From Oscillospiraceae bacterium (GTDB lineage: Bacteria > Bacillota > Clostridia > Oscillospirales > Oscillospiraceae), in contig WRDH01000017.1 of assembly GCA_009783555.1 (NCBI GenBank), positions 1 to 56,231 on the forward strand: a stretch of DNA of 56,231 nt, given 5' to 3'. Each line of letters opens with the position of its first letter. The stretch's first letter is position 1. The notes below the pieces were generated by a model. It was given only the letters and a program-made list of their open reading frames with translations. It had not been told where the DNA came from and made no database searches. This document shows positions 35,008 through 43,501 of the stretch, piece by piece. Both the position numbers and the translations under genes were made by a program.

Positions 35008-35424
35008 TCAACCAGATATATCCGACTCCACCATCTGCAAACAATCATGCGGGCAAAAACGTGCGCAAACGCCGCAATGGCGGCAAATTATAGGTCTTTT
35101 CGTTTCGGTGTCAAAGTTGACGGCACGCATAATACAAGCAGATTCACACATCCGGCAACCGATACATTTTTCGGGAACAAGCAGGACGCCACCGCCGTTG
35201 CGAAGCTCCAGAGCGTTGCTCGGACACACTTCCATGCATGCAGGTTCGGGACAAGCAAGGCAAACAATAGCAATGAAGCTGCTATCCATGCCACCTGTTG
35301 TACGAACCTTGATGGCACTTTTTACAAGAGAGTGATTTTGCTGCCCGACTGCCGCGCAAACGGTCATACATGAAAAACAGCCAAGACATTTATTCATTTC
35401 CTTGGACCGTAAAACTTTTGGCAT
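35008..35424 (-). CDS. Polyferredoxin (AOR-associated electron carrier)
   Basis: 138 residues with four cysteine clusters that could bind up to four [4Fe-4S] centres: CLGCFSCMTVC, CLACPEPACMEVCPS, CIGCRMCESAC and CRHCGVCARFCPHDC. This matches the iron-sulfur subunit that accompanies AOR-type enzymes and accepts their electrons. It heads the operon: AAGGGAAC precedes the ATG and a promoter lies 39 bp upstream. The AOR gene follows by 16 bp. Confidence 0.9.
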   Translation of the reverse strand: MPKVLRSKEMNKCLGCFSCMTVCAAVGQQNHSLVKSAIKVRTTGGMDSSFIAIVCLACPEPACMEVCPSNALELRNGGGVLLVPEKCIGCRMCESACIMRAVNFDTETKRPIICRHCGVCARFCPHDCLQMVESDISG

Positions 35425-35462
35425 ATTGAAACCGTTCCCTTCAAAACTTAATGTATAATACT

Positions 35463-35491
35463 ATACTAACTCAATACCCTTTGCTCGTCAA
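35463..35491 (-). promoter_or_regulatory. Sigma-A-like promoter of the AOR / 2-oxoacid dehydrogenase operon
   Basis: Minus strand: -35 TTGACG (35486-35491), 17-bp spacer, -10 TAGTAT (35463-35468). It precedes the polyferredoxin gene; seven genes follow on the same strand with short gaps. Confidence 0.6.
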
Positions 35492-35548
35492 TAAGATAGT
35501 TTCCAAAAGTGTTAATAATGACACAGTTCACAGGGGGTACACAATCCT

Positions 35549-35652
35549 GTCATTCTGCGCGTTAGTCGCAGAATCCACATCGCAATTATGTTTTATGTCC
35601 AATAGAACACCTACATGCAGCAATAGATTCTGCGACTAACGCGCAGAATGAC
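35549..35652. repeat. Second REP family: nested inverted repeat (BIME-like)
   Basis: Perfect 27-nt inverted arms at 35549-35575 and 35626-35652, 50 bases apart. Each arm is itself a hairpin, ATTCTGCG and CGCAGAAT around GCGTTAG-type seven bases. The sequence is unrelated to the GACGGTTC family. The rest of the 360-bp gap 35425-35784 holds the AOR promoter and an AT-rich leader for rhaA; I see no gene in it. Confidence 0.9.
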
Positions 35653-35784
35653 GAGTGGGGAGTGAACAGTTACTGAATAATAACGAAAAATCTATTTATT
35701 ATTGTCGTTTAATGGTATATTAATAAGTGGAAATATTAGTTGACAAAATGCTTGTGCTGAAATAACCAAAACGGAGGAAGAGAT

Positions 35785-36972
35785 ATGTGTAATACAAACA
35801 GCCTGTACGAACTTGCAAAGGAGCAATATGCCGCAATCGGAGTTGATACCGGGCATGCGCTGAAAGTACTTGATGGTATACCAATTTCAATGCATTGCTG
35901 GCAAGGCGATGATATTAAGGGATTTGAAGGCAGGGGAGAGGTCACGGGCGGAATCCAAAGCACGGGCGACTATCCGGGTGCAGCTCAAAATGCCGATGAG
36001 CTGCGCGGCATGATAAATAAGGCATTGTCGCTGATACCGGGCAAATCACGCATAAATCTCCATGCAATGTATGGTGATGTGCAAAATGTTGACCGCAACC
36101 AAATCGAACCATGCCACTTTGAAGCATGGATGCAATGGGCGGGAGAGTACAATCTGTCGCTTGATTTTAACCCGACATTATTTTCACATCCGAAATCAGC
36201 ACAAGGGCTTACCCTGTCACATCCCGATAAGGAAATCAGGGAATTCTGGATAGATCATTGCAAACGAAGCCGCAGGATTGCGGACTGCTTCACAAAAAAG
36301 CAAGGGAATAAATCTGTTGCCAACCTCTGGATTGCAGACGGATTTAAGGATGTACCTGCCGATACGTTATCTCCGCGCGAACGCCTTGTGGAATCACTTG
36401 ATGCAATCTATGCGGAAAAATTGGACGTAATCGATGTACTCGAAAGCAAACTTTTCGGACTTGGGCTTGAAAGCTATACAGTAGGAAGTCACGAGTTCTA
36501 CATGGGTTATGCGGTTAAAAACGGATTGGGAATGTGCATAGACACGGGGCACTTCCATCCAACTGAAATGGTCAGCGCGAAAATATCCGCCGTCTCATTG
36601 TTTGTTGATCAAATCCTGCTGCACGTATCGCGCGGCGTACGCTGGGACAGCGACCATGTCGTCATGCTCGACGATGAACTTATTGCAATAGCTAGAGAAA
36701 TCGTCCGCGGCAATCTGCTCGAAAGAGTACACATCGGACTGGACTTCTTCGACGGCTCAATCGACAGAGTATCAGCCTGGGCCATCGGCATGCGCAACAT
36801 GCGCAAAGCACTGCTGATAGCGTTGCTCGACCCCTACAAAACACTGCAACAGGCAGAATGGGATTTTGATTTTACAAAACGTTTGGTGATGTCGGAAGAA
36901 CTAAAAGCAATGCCCTGGTCGGCGGTATGGCATGAGTATTGCGAGAGAACCGGCAAGCCGGCGATAATGTGA
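35785..36972 (+). CDS. rhaA: L-rhamnose isomerase
   Basis: 395 residues, slightly shorter than the usual 410-420. The N-terminus has [20 protein letters not shown] with the QGDDIKGFE segment typical of Rha[23 protein letters not shown] and [10 protein letters not shown] hold metal-binding residues, and [15 protein letters not shown] is also diagnostic. The enzyme interconverts L-rhamnose and L-rhamnulose with a divalent metal ion. CGGAGGAAG precedes the ATG. A class II aldolase follows on the same strand, but no rhamnulokinase is in the window, so the pathway is incomplete here. Confidence 0.95.
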   Translation: MCNTNSLYELAKEQYAAIGVDTGHALKVLDGIPISMHCWQGDDIKGFEGRGEVTGGIQSTGDYPGAAQNADELRGMINKALSLIPGKSRINLHAMYGDVQNVDRNQIEPCHFEAWMQWAGEYNLSLDFNPTLFSHPKSAQGLTLSHPDKEIREFWIDHCKRSRRIADCFTKKQGNKSVANLWIADGFKDVPADTLSPRERLVESLDAIYAEKLDVIDVLESKLFGLGLESYTVGSHEFYMGYAVKNGLGMCIDTGHFHPTEMVSAKISAVSLFVDQILLHVSRGVRWDSDHVVMLDDELIAIAREIVRGNLLERVHIGLDFFDGSIDRVSAWAIGMRNMRKALLIALLDPYKTLQQAEWDFDFTKRLVMSEELKAMPWSAVWHEYCERTGKPAIM

Positions 36973-36976
36973 GAGC

Positions 36977-37050
36977 AGGACAGGGGGACGGTTCATCTGC
37001 CCTAATCGATTAGATAGGACATGGGACGGACAGGGGAAGGATCGTCTACT
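36977..37050. repeat. Decayed REP-like pair between rhaA and the aldolase gene
   Basis: One unit (36977-37003) with the intact core GACAGGGGGACGGTTC, followed by a decayed one (about 37030-37050, GACAGGGGAAGGATCGTC). They separate the two sugar genes. Confidence 0.75.
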
Positions 37051-37082
37051 TTATACTGTAATTTTGAGAGGAACATAAACAA

Positions 37083-38204
37083 ATGAGTTTAATACAACTT
37101 GTTGAAATGTCAAACCGATATGGCAGCAATGAGGAGTTTGTGCTTGCCGGGGGTGGGAATACATCGTTTAAGGAAGATGGTGTACTTTACGTAAAAGGCT
37201 CCGGCGCTCAGCTTTCAGACATAACTGCGGAGCAGTTTGTAAGAATGAACATCGAAAAACTGCATGGAACACAGGGGGACACAAGAGAACCGTCCCCTTG
37301 TGTTCCATGCAATTCTGAAAGAGAAGATAAAGCATTGGCGGACATGATGGCGGCAAGGCTTCCGGGAGAGGAAGCAAAACGCCCGAGCATAGAGTCGGTT
37401 CTTCACGCGATGTTTCCGTATAAATTCGTACTTCATGTGCATCCTCCGCTGATTAACGGTCTTACATGCAGTAAATCCGGCAAAGAAGTATGCGAAAAGC
37501 TTTTCGGTGATAGAGCTGTATGGATAGATTTGACAACACCGGGATTGTTTCTGGCGCAATCATGCAATAATGCTTTCAGCACATATGCAAAGGAAAAAGG
37601 AAAATACCCGCAGATAGCAATTTTGCAAAACCATGGGATATTTGTTTCGGCTGACACGGTTGAGGAAATAGATAATCTTATGACATATGTTGTAGATACA
37701 CTCAAAAGTTATGTCGCGGATAAGCCAAGCTTTGAAGAAGTTTCGTATGATAAAGACATTGTTGATTCTATCACCCGAAAACTAAGAACACTGTACTCAA
37801 CTGATGGCAGTGCAACGGTATTATTCTGTACAAATAAACAGGTTTCAGAGCTTGTAACCGATGAGAAAACATTTGAACCGGTCAGCAAACCCTTCTCACC
37901 CGACCATATTGTAAACTGTAAAGACGAACCGCTGTACCTGAAGAAAGATGCTGATATTGAGATTGAATTTTCATCATACAACGTAAAAAAAGGCTACAAA
38001 CCCAAAATTGTCGCAGTCCAAGAACTCGGCTTTTTCGCACTAAGCGAAACCCTAAAAAACGCAGAAAGAGCAAGAGCTTTATTTCTCGACGCTATAAAAA
38101 TAGCAACATACGCAAAATCCTTCGGCGGCGTAAACCCGGTGGACTATGAGTTCGCAAACTTCATTTTGAATTGGGAAGCAGAAGCCTACCGCAGCAAAGC
38201 TTAA
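37083..38204 (+). CDS. Class II aldolase/adducin-family protein (RhaD-like), with an in-frame palindrome insertion
   Basis: 373 residues. The class II aldolase fold has the substrate loop AGGGNTSFK and KGSGAQLSDI, the zinc site HVHP plus the later His in LQNHG, and a C-terminal extension seen in the N-terminal module of bifunctional RhaD/dehydrogenase proteins. Beside rhaA it probably cleaves rhamnulose 1-phosphate, though other sugar phosphates are possible. Residues about 61-75 (HGTQGDTREPSPC then VPC) are encoded by a 51-bp hairpin placed between LHG and NSERED, away from the zinc site. GAGAGG precedes the ATG. Confidence 0.85.
   Translation: MSLIQLVEMSNRYGSNEEFVLAGGGNTSFKEDGVLYVKGSGAQLSDITAEQFVRMNIEKLHGTQGDTREPSPCVPCNSEREDKALADMMAARLPGEEAKRPSIESVLHAMFPYKFVLHVHPPLINGLTCSKSGKEVCEKLFGDRAVWIDLTTPGLFLAQSCNNAFSTYAKEKGKYPQIAILQNHGIFVSADTVEEIDNLMTYVVDTLKSYVADKPSFEEVSYDKDIVDSITRKLRTLYSTDGSATVLFCTNKQVSELVTDEKTFEPVSKPFSPDHIVNCKDEPLYLKKDADIEIEFSSYNVKKGYKPKIVAVQELGFFALSETLKNAERARALFLDAIKIATYAKSFGGVNPVDYEFANFILNWEAEAYRSKA
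37262..37312. repeat. Hairpin repeat inside the aldolase gene
   Basis: Inverted 20-nt arms (37262-37281 and 37293-37312), 19 of 20 matching, around an 11-nt loop. The inner part, GGGGGAC ... GAACCGTCCCC, belongs to the REP family, while the outer stem TGCATGGAACACA is specific to this copy. Confidence 0.88.
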
Positions 38205-38295
38205 ACAATTCTTAAGAATTTTACTCAGCTTTTCTTAAATCCTCTTTGATAGTTTTTGCACACAAACAAAAACTACAATATAAGAGGAGACCAAA

Positions 38296-40587
38296 ATGAA
38301 AAGAACTTTATTGCGTTTATTACCTGTTTTTACGGCTGTATTGATGGTTATCACCGCGTTAGCCGGATGCCTGAGCAGCTCCGGGGACGACCCCGAGACA
38401 CCGGAGTTTGTATTTATGCCGGATGTTATGCCATTTCCAATGCCTGAGGGTGTAGCATGGATTGACAACATAACGGTTACAGAGGAGTCGGTTTTCTTTA
38501 CCGCTATGAATGAGTGGGATGAGAATGCTCCGACATTCCAGTTCAGTAATATCTATGCGATGAATCTCGATGGCTCAGATGTCAGAGCATTACCGCATTA
38601 TAACGCAGGTATAGAGATCCCTGCCGAAGCCGAGGATGGAAATATACAGATTTATGCCCTTTCTATTACTGATTCGGGTGATATTTGGGTTGCCGAGCGA
38701 GGCGAGTTCTTTTACTTTCCCGATGATATTGACGATGATGATTGGGAAAGATGGAACGCTCGCATAATGGTTAAGGATTTCACGCGCGTGCGCAAGCTGG
38801 ACAACACGGGAGCAGAAGTTTTATCGATTGATATCAGCCATATACCTGCCGGGCATGACTGGTTTCACATATCCGCCTTTACCATTGAAGCCGATAACAA
38901 CATCTATATTGGTGCCGAGCCAAAAATATACGTGTTTGATAGTGAAGGCAGAGCACTCTTTGACCTTGATGTTGATTGGGTTGAAGGGTTTGTAAATATG
39001 CAGGATGGTTCTGTCGCGTATTCAGGCTGGGGCAACAGAGGCAGAGAGCTTTCAATAATCGACGTTGCAGGCAAAAGAATAGGTAATACAATAGAGTTTC
39101 CGGATAATATAAATGCAGGTAATTTCTATTCCGGTAACGATGAATATTCCGTTGTCTTTACTAACGGCACGGGTTTATACGGAATTGAAGCAGAGACGGG
39201 AGAGGTTACGTTACTGCTTAATTGGCTTGATAGTGATATGTCTGTCGATGGGTTGGGTAATATTACATTTTTATCGGACGGGCGTATACTGGTAACCAGC
39301 CAGCAGTGGAATAATATCGGTGTTAACCACGAAATCATTTTTCTTACAAAAACCCCATACTCCGAGCTTCCCGAAAGAACAGTTCTTACGCTGGCTACAT
39401 TTCATCTCGACTGGGATATTCGAAGCGCAATCGTACAATTCAACAGAACAAGCACCACGCACCGCATCCAAGTTACCGATTATGCAGAGTTTAACACCGG
39501 TGATGATTGGCAGGAAGGTCTGACTCGTTTATCCGCGGAAATAATCTCCGGAAATGTACCTGATATACTTGATGTATCAAATCTGCCGTTTAATCAATAT
39601 GTCGCCAGGGATTTATTCATTGACTTGTACACGCTAATCGACTCCGACCCGGACTTAAACCGCAGTGATTTTGTGGAAAGCGTGCTCCGTGCAACCGAGA
39701 TAAACGGCGGTCTCTACAAGGTTTTCCCATTCTTTAGCGTTGCAACGATGATTGGCAATCCTTCTGTTGTCGGAAGTTATCCCGGATGGAATATGGAAGA
39801 GTTCAAAGCGGTAATCGCCACAAACCCGAATGCGGATTATCCGTTGGGTCAGGGACTTACCAATATGAACCTATTACAAGTGTTGTTTATGTTCAACATG
39901 AATGATTATGTTAATTGGAATGACGGCACGGTTCATTTTGACAGCGATGAGTTTGTTGCATTATTAGAGTATGCCAACACACTTCCCGATGACTATGACT
40001 GGGATAACTTTGAGCATATATCGGAAGTAGAACTTATCTTGTCAGGCAGGCAAATAATCGGAGCCATAAACATGCACGATTTTGATGATTACCAGATGTA
40101 CAGCGCTTTATTCGGCGGCGATCTTGTTTTTAAAGGTCTTCCGGCAGAAAACAGAAACGGATTCTCACTTAATGCCCGCACAGGCTTTGCGATAACAAGC
40201 AAATGCAGAGATATCGATGGCGCATGGTCGTTCTTACGCACATTTTTATTGGAAGACTGGCAGAGCGAAAGAACATGGCAAGGCTTGCCGGTAAATAAAA
40301 ACGTCTTTGACAGAATGGTAAGTGAAGCTATGAAAGAGAACGAGTATGGCAAAACGACTATGGGCTGGGATAGTTTTACAATTGAAATGGAGCCTCTGAC
40401 CCAAGCAGATGTTGACAAAATCATGGCTGTTCTTGATTCCATAAACGGCTCAGTCGGTCAGGATGAAGTCATATGGAACATAATAAGCGAGAGCGCATCA
40501 AACTTCTTCAACGGCACCATGACCGTGCAAGATGCAGTAAGGGTAATCCAAAACCGCGCATCGATATATGTTGCGGAACAGAGTTAG
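38296..40587 (+). CDS. Extracellular solute-binding lipoprotein with N-terminal beta-propeller-like domain
   Basis: 763 residues. A signal peptide ends in the lipobox LAGC (Cys25). Residues about 45-360 are repetitive beta-strand segments with a propeller-like rhythm. The C-terminal half (about 365-755) resembles family 1 sugar-binding proteins: LTLATFHLDWDIRSAIVQFN and DWQEGLTRLSAEI then SGNVPDILD. The protein would sit on the outer face of the membrane and capture an oligosaccharide or similar ligand. No permease or ATPase gene adjoins, so the transporter would have to be encoded elsewhere. AGGAGA precedes the ATG and the stop is TAG. The propeller-SBP fusion is seen in clostridial genomes; its ligand is unknown. 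Confidence 0.8.
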   Translation: MKRTLLRLLPVFTAVLMVITALAGCLSSSGDDPETPEFVFMPDVMPFPMPEGVAWIDNITVTEESVFFTAMNEWDENAPTFQFSNIYAMNLDGSDVRALPHYNAGIEIPAEAEDGNIQIYALSITDSGDIWVAERGEFFYFPDDIDDDDWERWNARIMVKDFTRVRKLDNTGAEVLSIDISHIPAGHDWFHISAFTIEADNNIYIGAEPKIYVFDSEGRALFDLDVDWVEGFVNMQDGSVAYSGWGNRGRELSIIDVAGKRIGNTIEFPDNINAGNFYSGNDEYSVVFTNGTGLYGIEAETGEVTLLLNWLDSDMSVDGLGNITFLSDGRILVTSQQWNNIGVNHEIIFLTKTPYSELPERTVLTLATFHLDWDIRSAIVQFNRTSTTHRIQVTDYAEFNTGDDWQEGLTRLSAEIISGNVPDILDVSNLPFNQYVARDLFIDLYTLIDSDPDLNRSDFVESVLRATEINGGLYKVFPFFSVATMIGNPSVVGSYPGWNMEEFKAVIATNPNADYPLGQGLTNMNLLQVLFMFNMNDYVNWNDGTVHFDSDEFVALLEYANTLPDDYDWDNFEHISEVELILSGRQIIGAINMHDFDDYQMYSALFGGDLVFKGLPAENRNGFSLNARTGFAITSKCRDIDGAWSFLRTFLLEDWQSERTWQGLPVNKNVFDRMVSEAMKENEYGKTTMGWDSFTIEMEPLTQADVDKIMAVLDSINGSVGQDEVIWNIISESASNFFNGTMTVQDAVRVIQNRASIYVAEQS

Positions 40588-40594
40588 GGGTATC

Positions 40595-40686
40595 AAGACA
40601 GGGGATGGTCCATCTAACTAAAGCCTCGCATAGCGTCGCAAGCGACGCATTGGGAGTCTCTGACAGATGAACCGTCCCCGTGTCTT
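40595..40686. repeat. Composite REP-like element with a different central hairpin
   Basis: Outer units at 40595-40615 (decayed) and 40662-40686 (inverted) flank the palindrome GCGTCGC-AA-GCGACGC (40633-40648). It sits between the convergent lipoprotein and signal peptidase genes, where it could also act as a terminator. Confidence 0.8.
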
Positions 40687-40688
40687 CT

Positions 40689-41219
40689 TCAGCCAAGCAA
40701 ATGCGGTATCGGGAAGTAAGAGAAATACAACTTGCCTATTATATTGCCTCTTGGTACATATCTGTTGTGCCAGTGTCTTGAATCCGATGAGCCGTTTCTG
40801 TTATCTCCCATTACAAAGTAACTGTTCTCCGGGACATTAAACGGTCCGAAATTACCTTGAGATATGCCTTTTATGAAATCTTCATCGAGCGGAACTGTTG
40901 AACCGTTAATAAAAACTCTTCCGTCAACAATCCGGATTTCCTCATTCGGCAATCCTATTATTCTCTTGATATGTGGTATTGACTGGTCACCTTCTGTAGG
41001 TTGGAATATAATTATGTCAAATCTTTCGGGTTCGCAGAATAAGTAAGAAACACGTAACCCCATCACTCTGCTGTCTGTCATAATGGTGTCTTCCATAGAC
41101 CCTGATATAACATGAGCCGACGTGGTTATAGTACTTTGAATAAACAACCCGAATATAACCGCTATCACCACCGTACGAAACAGGTTTAATAGCTCTTTCT
41201 TAAATTTTCTTTCTTTCAT
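40689..41219 (-). CDS. lepB: Type I signal peptidase
   Basis: 176 residues from the ATG at 41219 (GGAGG six bases upstream; the frame extends to 41285 without a better site). One N-terminal membrane helix (about 14-30) anchors it. The catalytic dyad is Ser41 in the SGSMEDT box and Lys85 in HIKRIIGLP; GDNRNGSSDSRHW is the conserved box E. It removes signal peptides from exported proteins on the outer face of the membrane. It lies alone, convergent with the lipoprotein gene. Confidence 0.93.
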   Translation of the reverse strand: MKERKFKKELLNLFRTVVIAVIFGLFIQSTITTSAHVISGSMEDTIMTDSRVMGLRVSYLFCEPERFDIIIFQPTEGDQSIPHIKRIIGLPNEEIRIVDGRVFINGSTVPLDEDFIKGISQGNFGPFNVPENSYFVMGDNRNGSSDSRHWHNRYVPRGNIIGKLYFSYFPIPHLLG

Positions 41220-41352
41220 CCGTATCCTCCAAGCTCCCAATGCACCAGACAGCGTAAAGCGGAACGCTTTTGATCCCGTTTTCAAAGCCGAAAATTTTTG
41301 TAATTAATAGTATGCAGTTTAACAAGTAAAAACAAAAAAATCAAGAAAACAA

Positions 41353-41375
41353 CACTTTTAGGGTGCCTAAAAGTG
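41353..41375. promoter_or_regulatory. Perfect palindrome CACTTTTAGG-GTG-CCTAAAAGTG
   Basis: Ten-base perfect arms with a three-base loop in the 322-bp gap between lepB and the SDR gene. There is no T-run, so a protein-binding site is as likely as a terminator. It is followed by a 36-codon frame (41378-41488) without a ribosome binding site that I do not call as a gene; otherwise the gap is unremarkable. Confidence 0.5.
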
Positions 41376-41541
41376 CGATGAACTGCGATGTGCTGGATGT
41401 AGTAGCCGGAAACAGAAAAATATTGATTGTTTTTGGTGATGATGGTATGCTTGACAGTAGATGTAAAAATCTGGTGGAAATCTTATGAAAGACTCAAGTG
41501 CAAGGATGCCAAGATAAAACAACGAAAGAGAGAATGATGCT

Positions 41542-42288
41542 ATGAAGAAAAATGAAACAAAGAAAACAGTTTTAATTACAGGTGCAAATCACGGACTCGG
41601 ACTTTCTCTTGCAAAAGTGTTCTTAAATCATAACTATATCGTATTTGCAGGCGTTTACATGCTCACGGAAAACTCACAAATTAAGAAAATACAAGACAAT
41701 GAAGACCTGCACATAATCGACATGGACGTCAGCGATACAGAGTCTGTGGAAAAAGCTGCCGAATATGTCAAAGGATTTACAGAATCTATCGACATTGTCA
41801 TTAATAATGCGGGAATTTTGTGTGATGACTCACTCAGCCGCAGAAACAACACAATCCTTGACAAGCTTGACGTTGACTCGATGATGGATGTCTACGATGT
41901 TAACGCACTGGGCGCGTTGCGTGTCGCAAATTCATTCTCGTCTTTGTTGCTCAAAGGTGAGGATAAGCTCCTTATAAACATTTCGTCAGAAGCAGGAAGC
42001 ATAATGGATTGCAAAGTCAGCGACTGGCACGGATATCGCATGTCAAAAGCCGCAATGAACATGGCAGGAGCATTGATTCAAAATGAGTATGTGAAGCATG
42101 GCGGAAAAGTCTGGCAGATTCATCCGGGTTGGATGCAAACATATATGCACGGCGAAAAGAATGATGAAGCGCACCACTCATCAGATTTTTCGGCAGAGCA
42201 TCTCTACGAGCTGATTTTAGACGCCGAAGCACAAAAATCAGACAGCCTCTTATTTATGGACATTCTGGGCGAACCGTTACCTTGGTAA
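41542..42288 (+). CDS. Short-chain dehydrogenase/reductase
   Basis: 248 residues with the SDR hallmarks: NAD(P)-binding TGANHGLG (about 14-21), VINNAG, catalytic Ser in NISSEAGS and the YRMSK motif with catalytic Tyr and Lys near 162-166. IHPGWMQT follows as expected. SDRs oxidise or reduce alcohols, ketones or sugars with NAD(P). GAGAGAA precedes the ATG. A REP-like tandem separates it from the cysteine-synthase-like gene. The substrate is unknown; neighbours give no strong hint. Confidence 0.88.
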   Translation: MKKNETKKTVLITGANHGLGLSLAKVFLNHNYIVFAGVYMLTENSQIKKIQDNEDLHIIDMDVSDTESVEKAAEYVKGFTESIDIVINNAGILCDDSLSRRNNTILDKLDVDSMMDVYDVNALGALRVANSFSSLLLKGEDKLLINISSEAGSIMDCKVSDWHGYRMSKAAMNMAGALIQNEYVKHGGKVWQIHPGWMQTYMHGEKNDEAHHSSDFSAEHLYELILDAEAQKSDSLLFMDILGEPLPW

Positions 42289-42294
42289 CGTCAC

Positions 42295-42373
42295 AAGACA
42301 GGGGGACGGTTCATTTGTCTTGCTAACAGACGGAGGACAGGGGGACAGGTTCATTGTCTTGCATATCAGACGG
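42295..42373 (+). repeat. 39-40 bp tandem of REP-like units, supplying the next gene's ribosome binding site
   Basis: Two direct units (42295-42333 and 42334-42373). Each has a REP core, subtype GACGGTTC then GACAGGTTC, followed by a similar tail ending CAGACGG. The tail of the second copy continues into GGAGAATAT and the ATG at 42381. Confidence 0.85.
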
Positions 42374-42380
42374 AGAATAT

Positions 42381-43334
42381 ATGGCAAAATACATCACCAG
42401 CATTATTGAAGCAATCGGAAACACACCACTGCTTCGGCTTGACAGAATCGCAAAGCAACTGGAGCTTGACGGATGCATATTCGCAAAGCTTGAACACCTG
42501 AGCCCGAGCTTCTCAAAAAAAGACCGGATAGCACTCGGAATGATTGAAGAAGCGGAGCGTAAAGGCTTGTTAAAGCAAGGTCAGCCTGTGCTCGAAATGA
42601 CCAGCGGAAACACAGGAACGGGCGCGGCGTTGGTATGCGCTGCAAAAGGATACCGCTTTATCTGTGTTATGTCGAGAGGAAATTCAATAGAAAGAGTTAA
42701 AATGATTTCATGCTTTGGCGGCGAGGTTGTACTGGTAGATCAAGCACCAAACGCCGTCAAAGGTAAGGTCTCGGGCGAAGACCTTGAGCTTGTTGAAATC
42801 GAAGCAAACCGTCTTGCAAAAGAAACAGGCGCATTTTACCTCAACCAATTTAACAGTCCCGATAATGCGTTGTCGCAGGAAACAGCCGCAGATGAAATAT
42901 GGACACAGTCCGGCGGCTGCATACATGTATTTGCGGATTTCCTCGGAACAGGAGGTACATTTGAGGGATATGCACGTGCACTCAAACGTAATAATCCGGA
43001 GATCCGTTGCTACACCGTCGAACCTCACGGCTGCGCTTATTACAAGGACGAGATAATCGAAGGTGCAAGTCACGGGATACAGGGCGGCGGTTATGCCAAA
43101 GAACTGGTAAATGTCAACCGCAATCTTGTTGACGGCTGTGTAACCGTTACACACGAAGAAGCAGTAGTAATGACACGAAGCCTCGCAGAAATAGAGGGAG
43201 TGTTTGCAGGATTCTCAACGGGCGCAAACTTAATGGGAGCAATTAAACTGCTGCGGGGGAAGGAAAAAGGCAAAAACATCTGTATAGTAGTAAACGATTG
43301 CGGACTTAAATACATGAGCACGGATTTATATTAA
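42381..43334 (+). CDS. PLP-dependent cysteine synthase/beta-synthase family enzyme
   Basis: 317 residues, type II PLP fold. SIIEAIGNTPLLRLDRI is the family start, the internal aldimine lysine is Lys47 in SFSKKDRI, and TSGNTGTG binds the cofactor phosphate; a FLGTGGTFEGYARAL segment matches CysK/CysM. The family exchanges O-acetyl or O-phospho groups of serine for sulfide or other nucleophiles. The frame is open to 42354, but the ATG at 42381 has GGAG five bases upstream, lying in the repeat tail. Whether it makes cysteine or acts on another substrate cannot be decided. Confidence 0.9.
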   Translation: MAKYITSIIEAIGNTPLLRLDRIAKQLELDGCIFAKLEHLSPSFSKKDRIALGMIEEAERKGLLKQGQPVLEMTSGNTGTGAALVCAAKGYRFICVMSRGNSIERVKMISCFGGEVVLVDQAPNAVKGKVSGEDLELVEIEANRLAKETGAFYLNQFNSPDNALSQETAADEIWTQSGGCIHVFADFLGTGGTFEGYARALKRNNPEIRCYTVEPHGCAYYKDEIIEGASHGIQGGGYAKELVNVNRNLVDGCVTVTHEEAVVMTRSLAEIEGVFAGFSTGANLMGAIKLLRGKEKGKNICIVVNDCGLKYMSTDLY

Positions 43335-43444
43335 TCGAAACCTGTCACCTCATTTTACTTACCACTTAGCGGCGACGGACGACCTGTTGCCGCGTTTTTA
43401 TTGTATCTTCATTTTTCTCCTGATATACTGCACTTAATAAATGC

Positions 43445-43471
43445 AGGACAGTGAACCTGTCCCCCTGTCCT
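43445..43471 (+). repeat. REP-like unit (GAACCTGTCCCC subtype) before tldD
   Basis: A 27-bp unit bounded by AGGACA and TGTCCT with core GAACCTGTCCCCC, 30 bp upstream of the tldD start. The rest of the gap 43335-43501 shows no gene. Confidence 0.85.
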
Positions 43472-43501
43472 GCTATGACAACAAGTGAAGGAGGAAAACA
43501 C

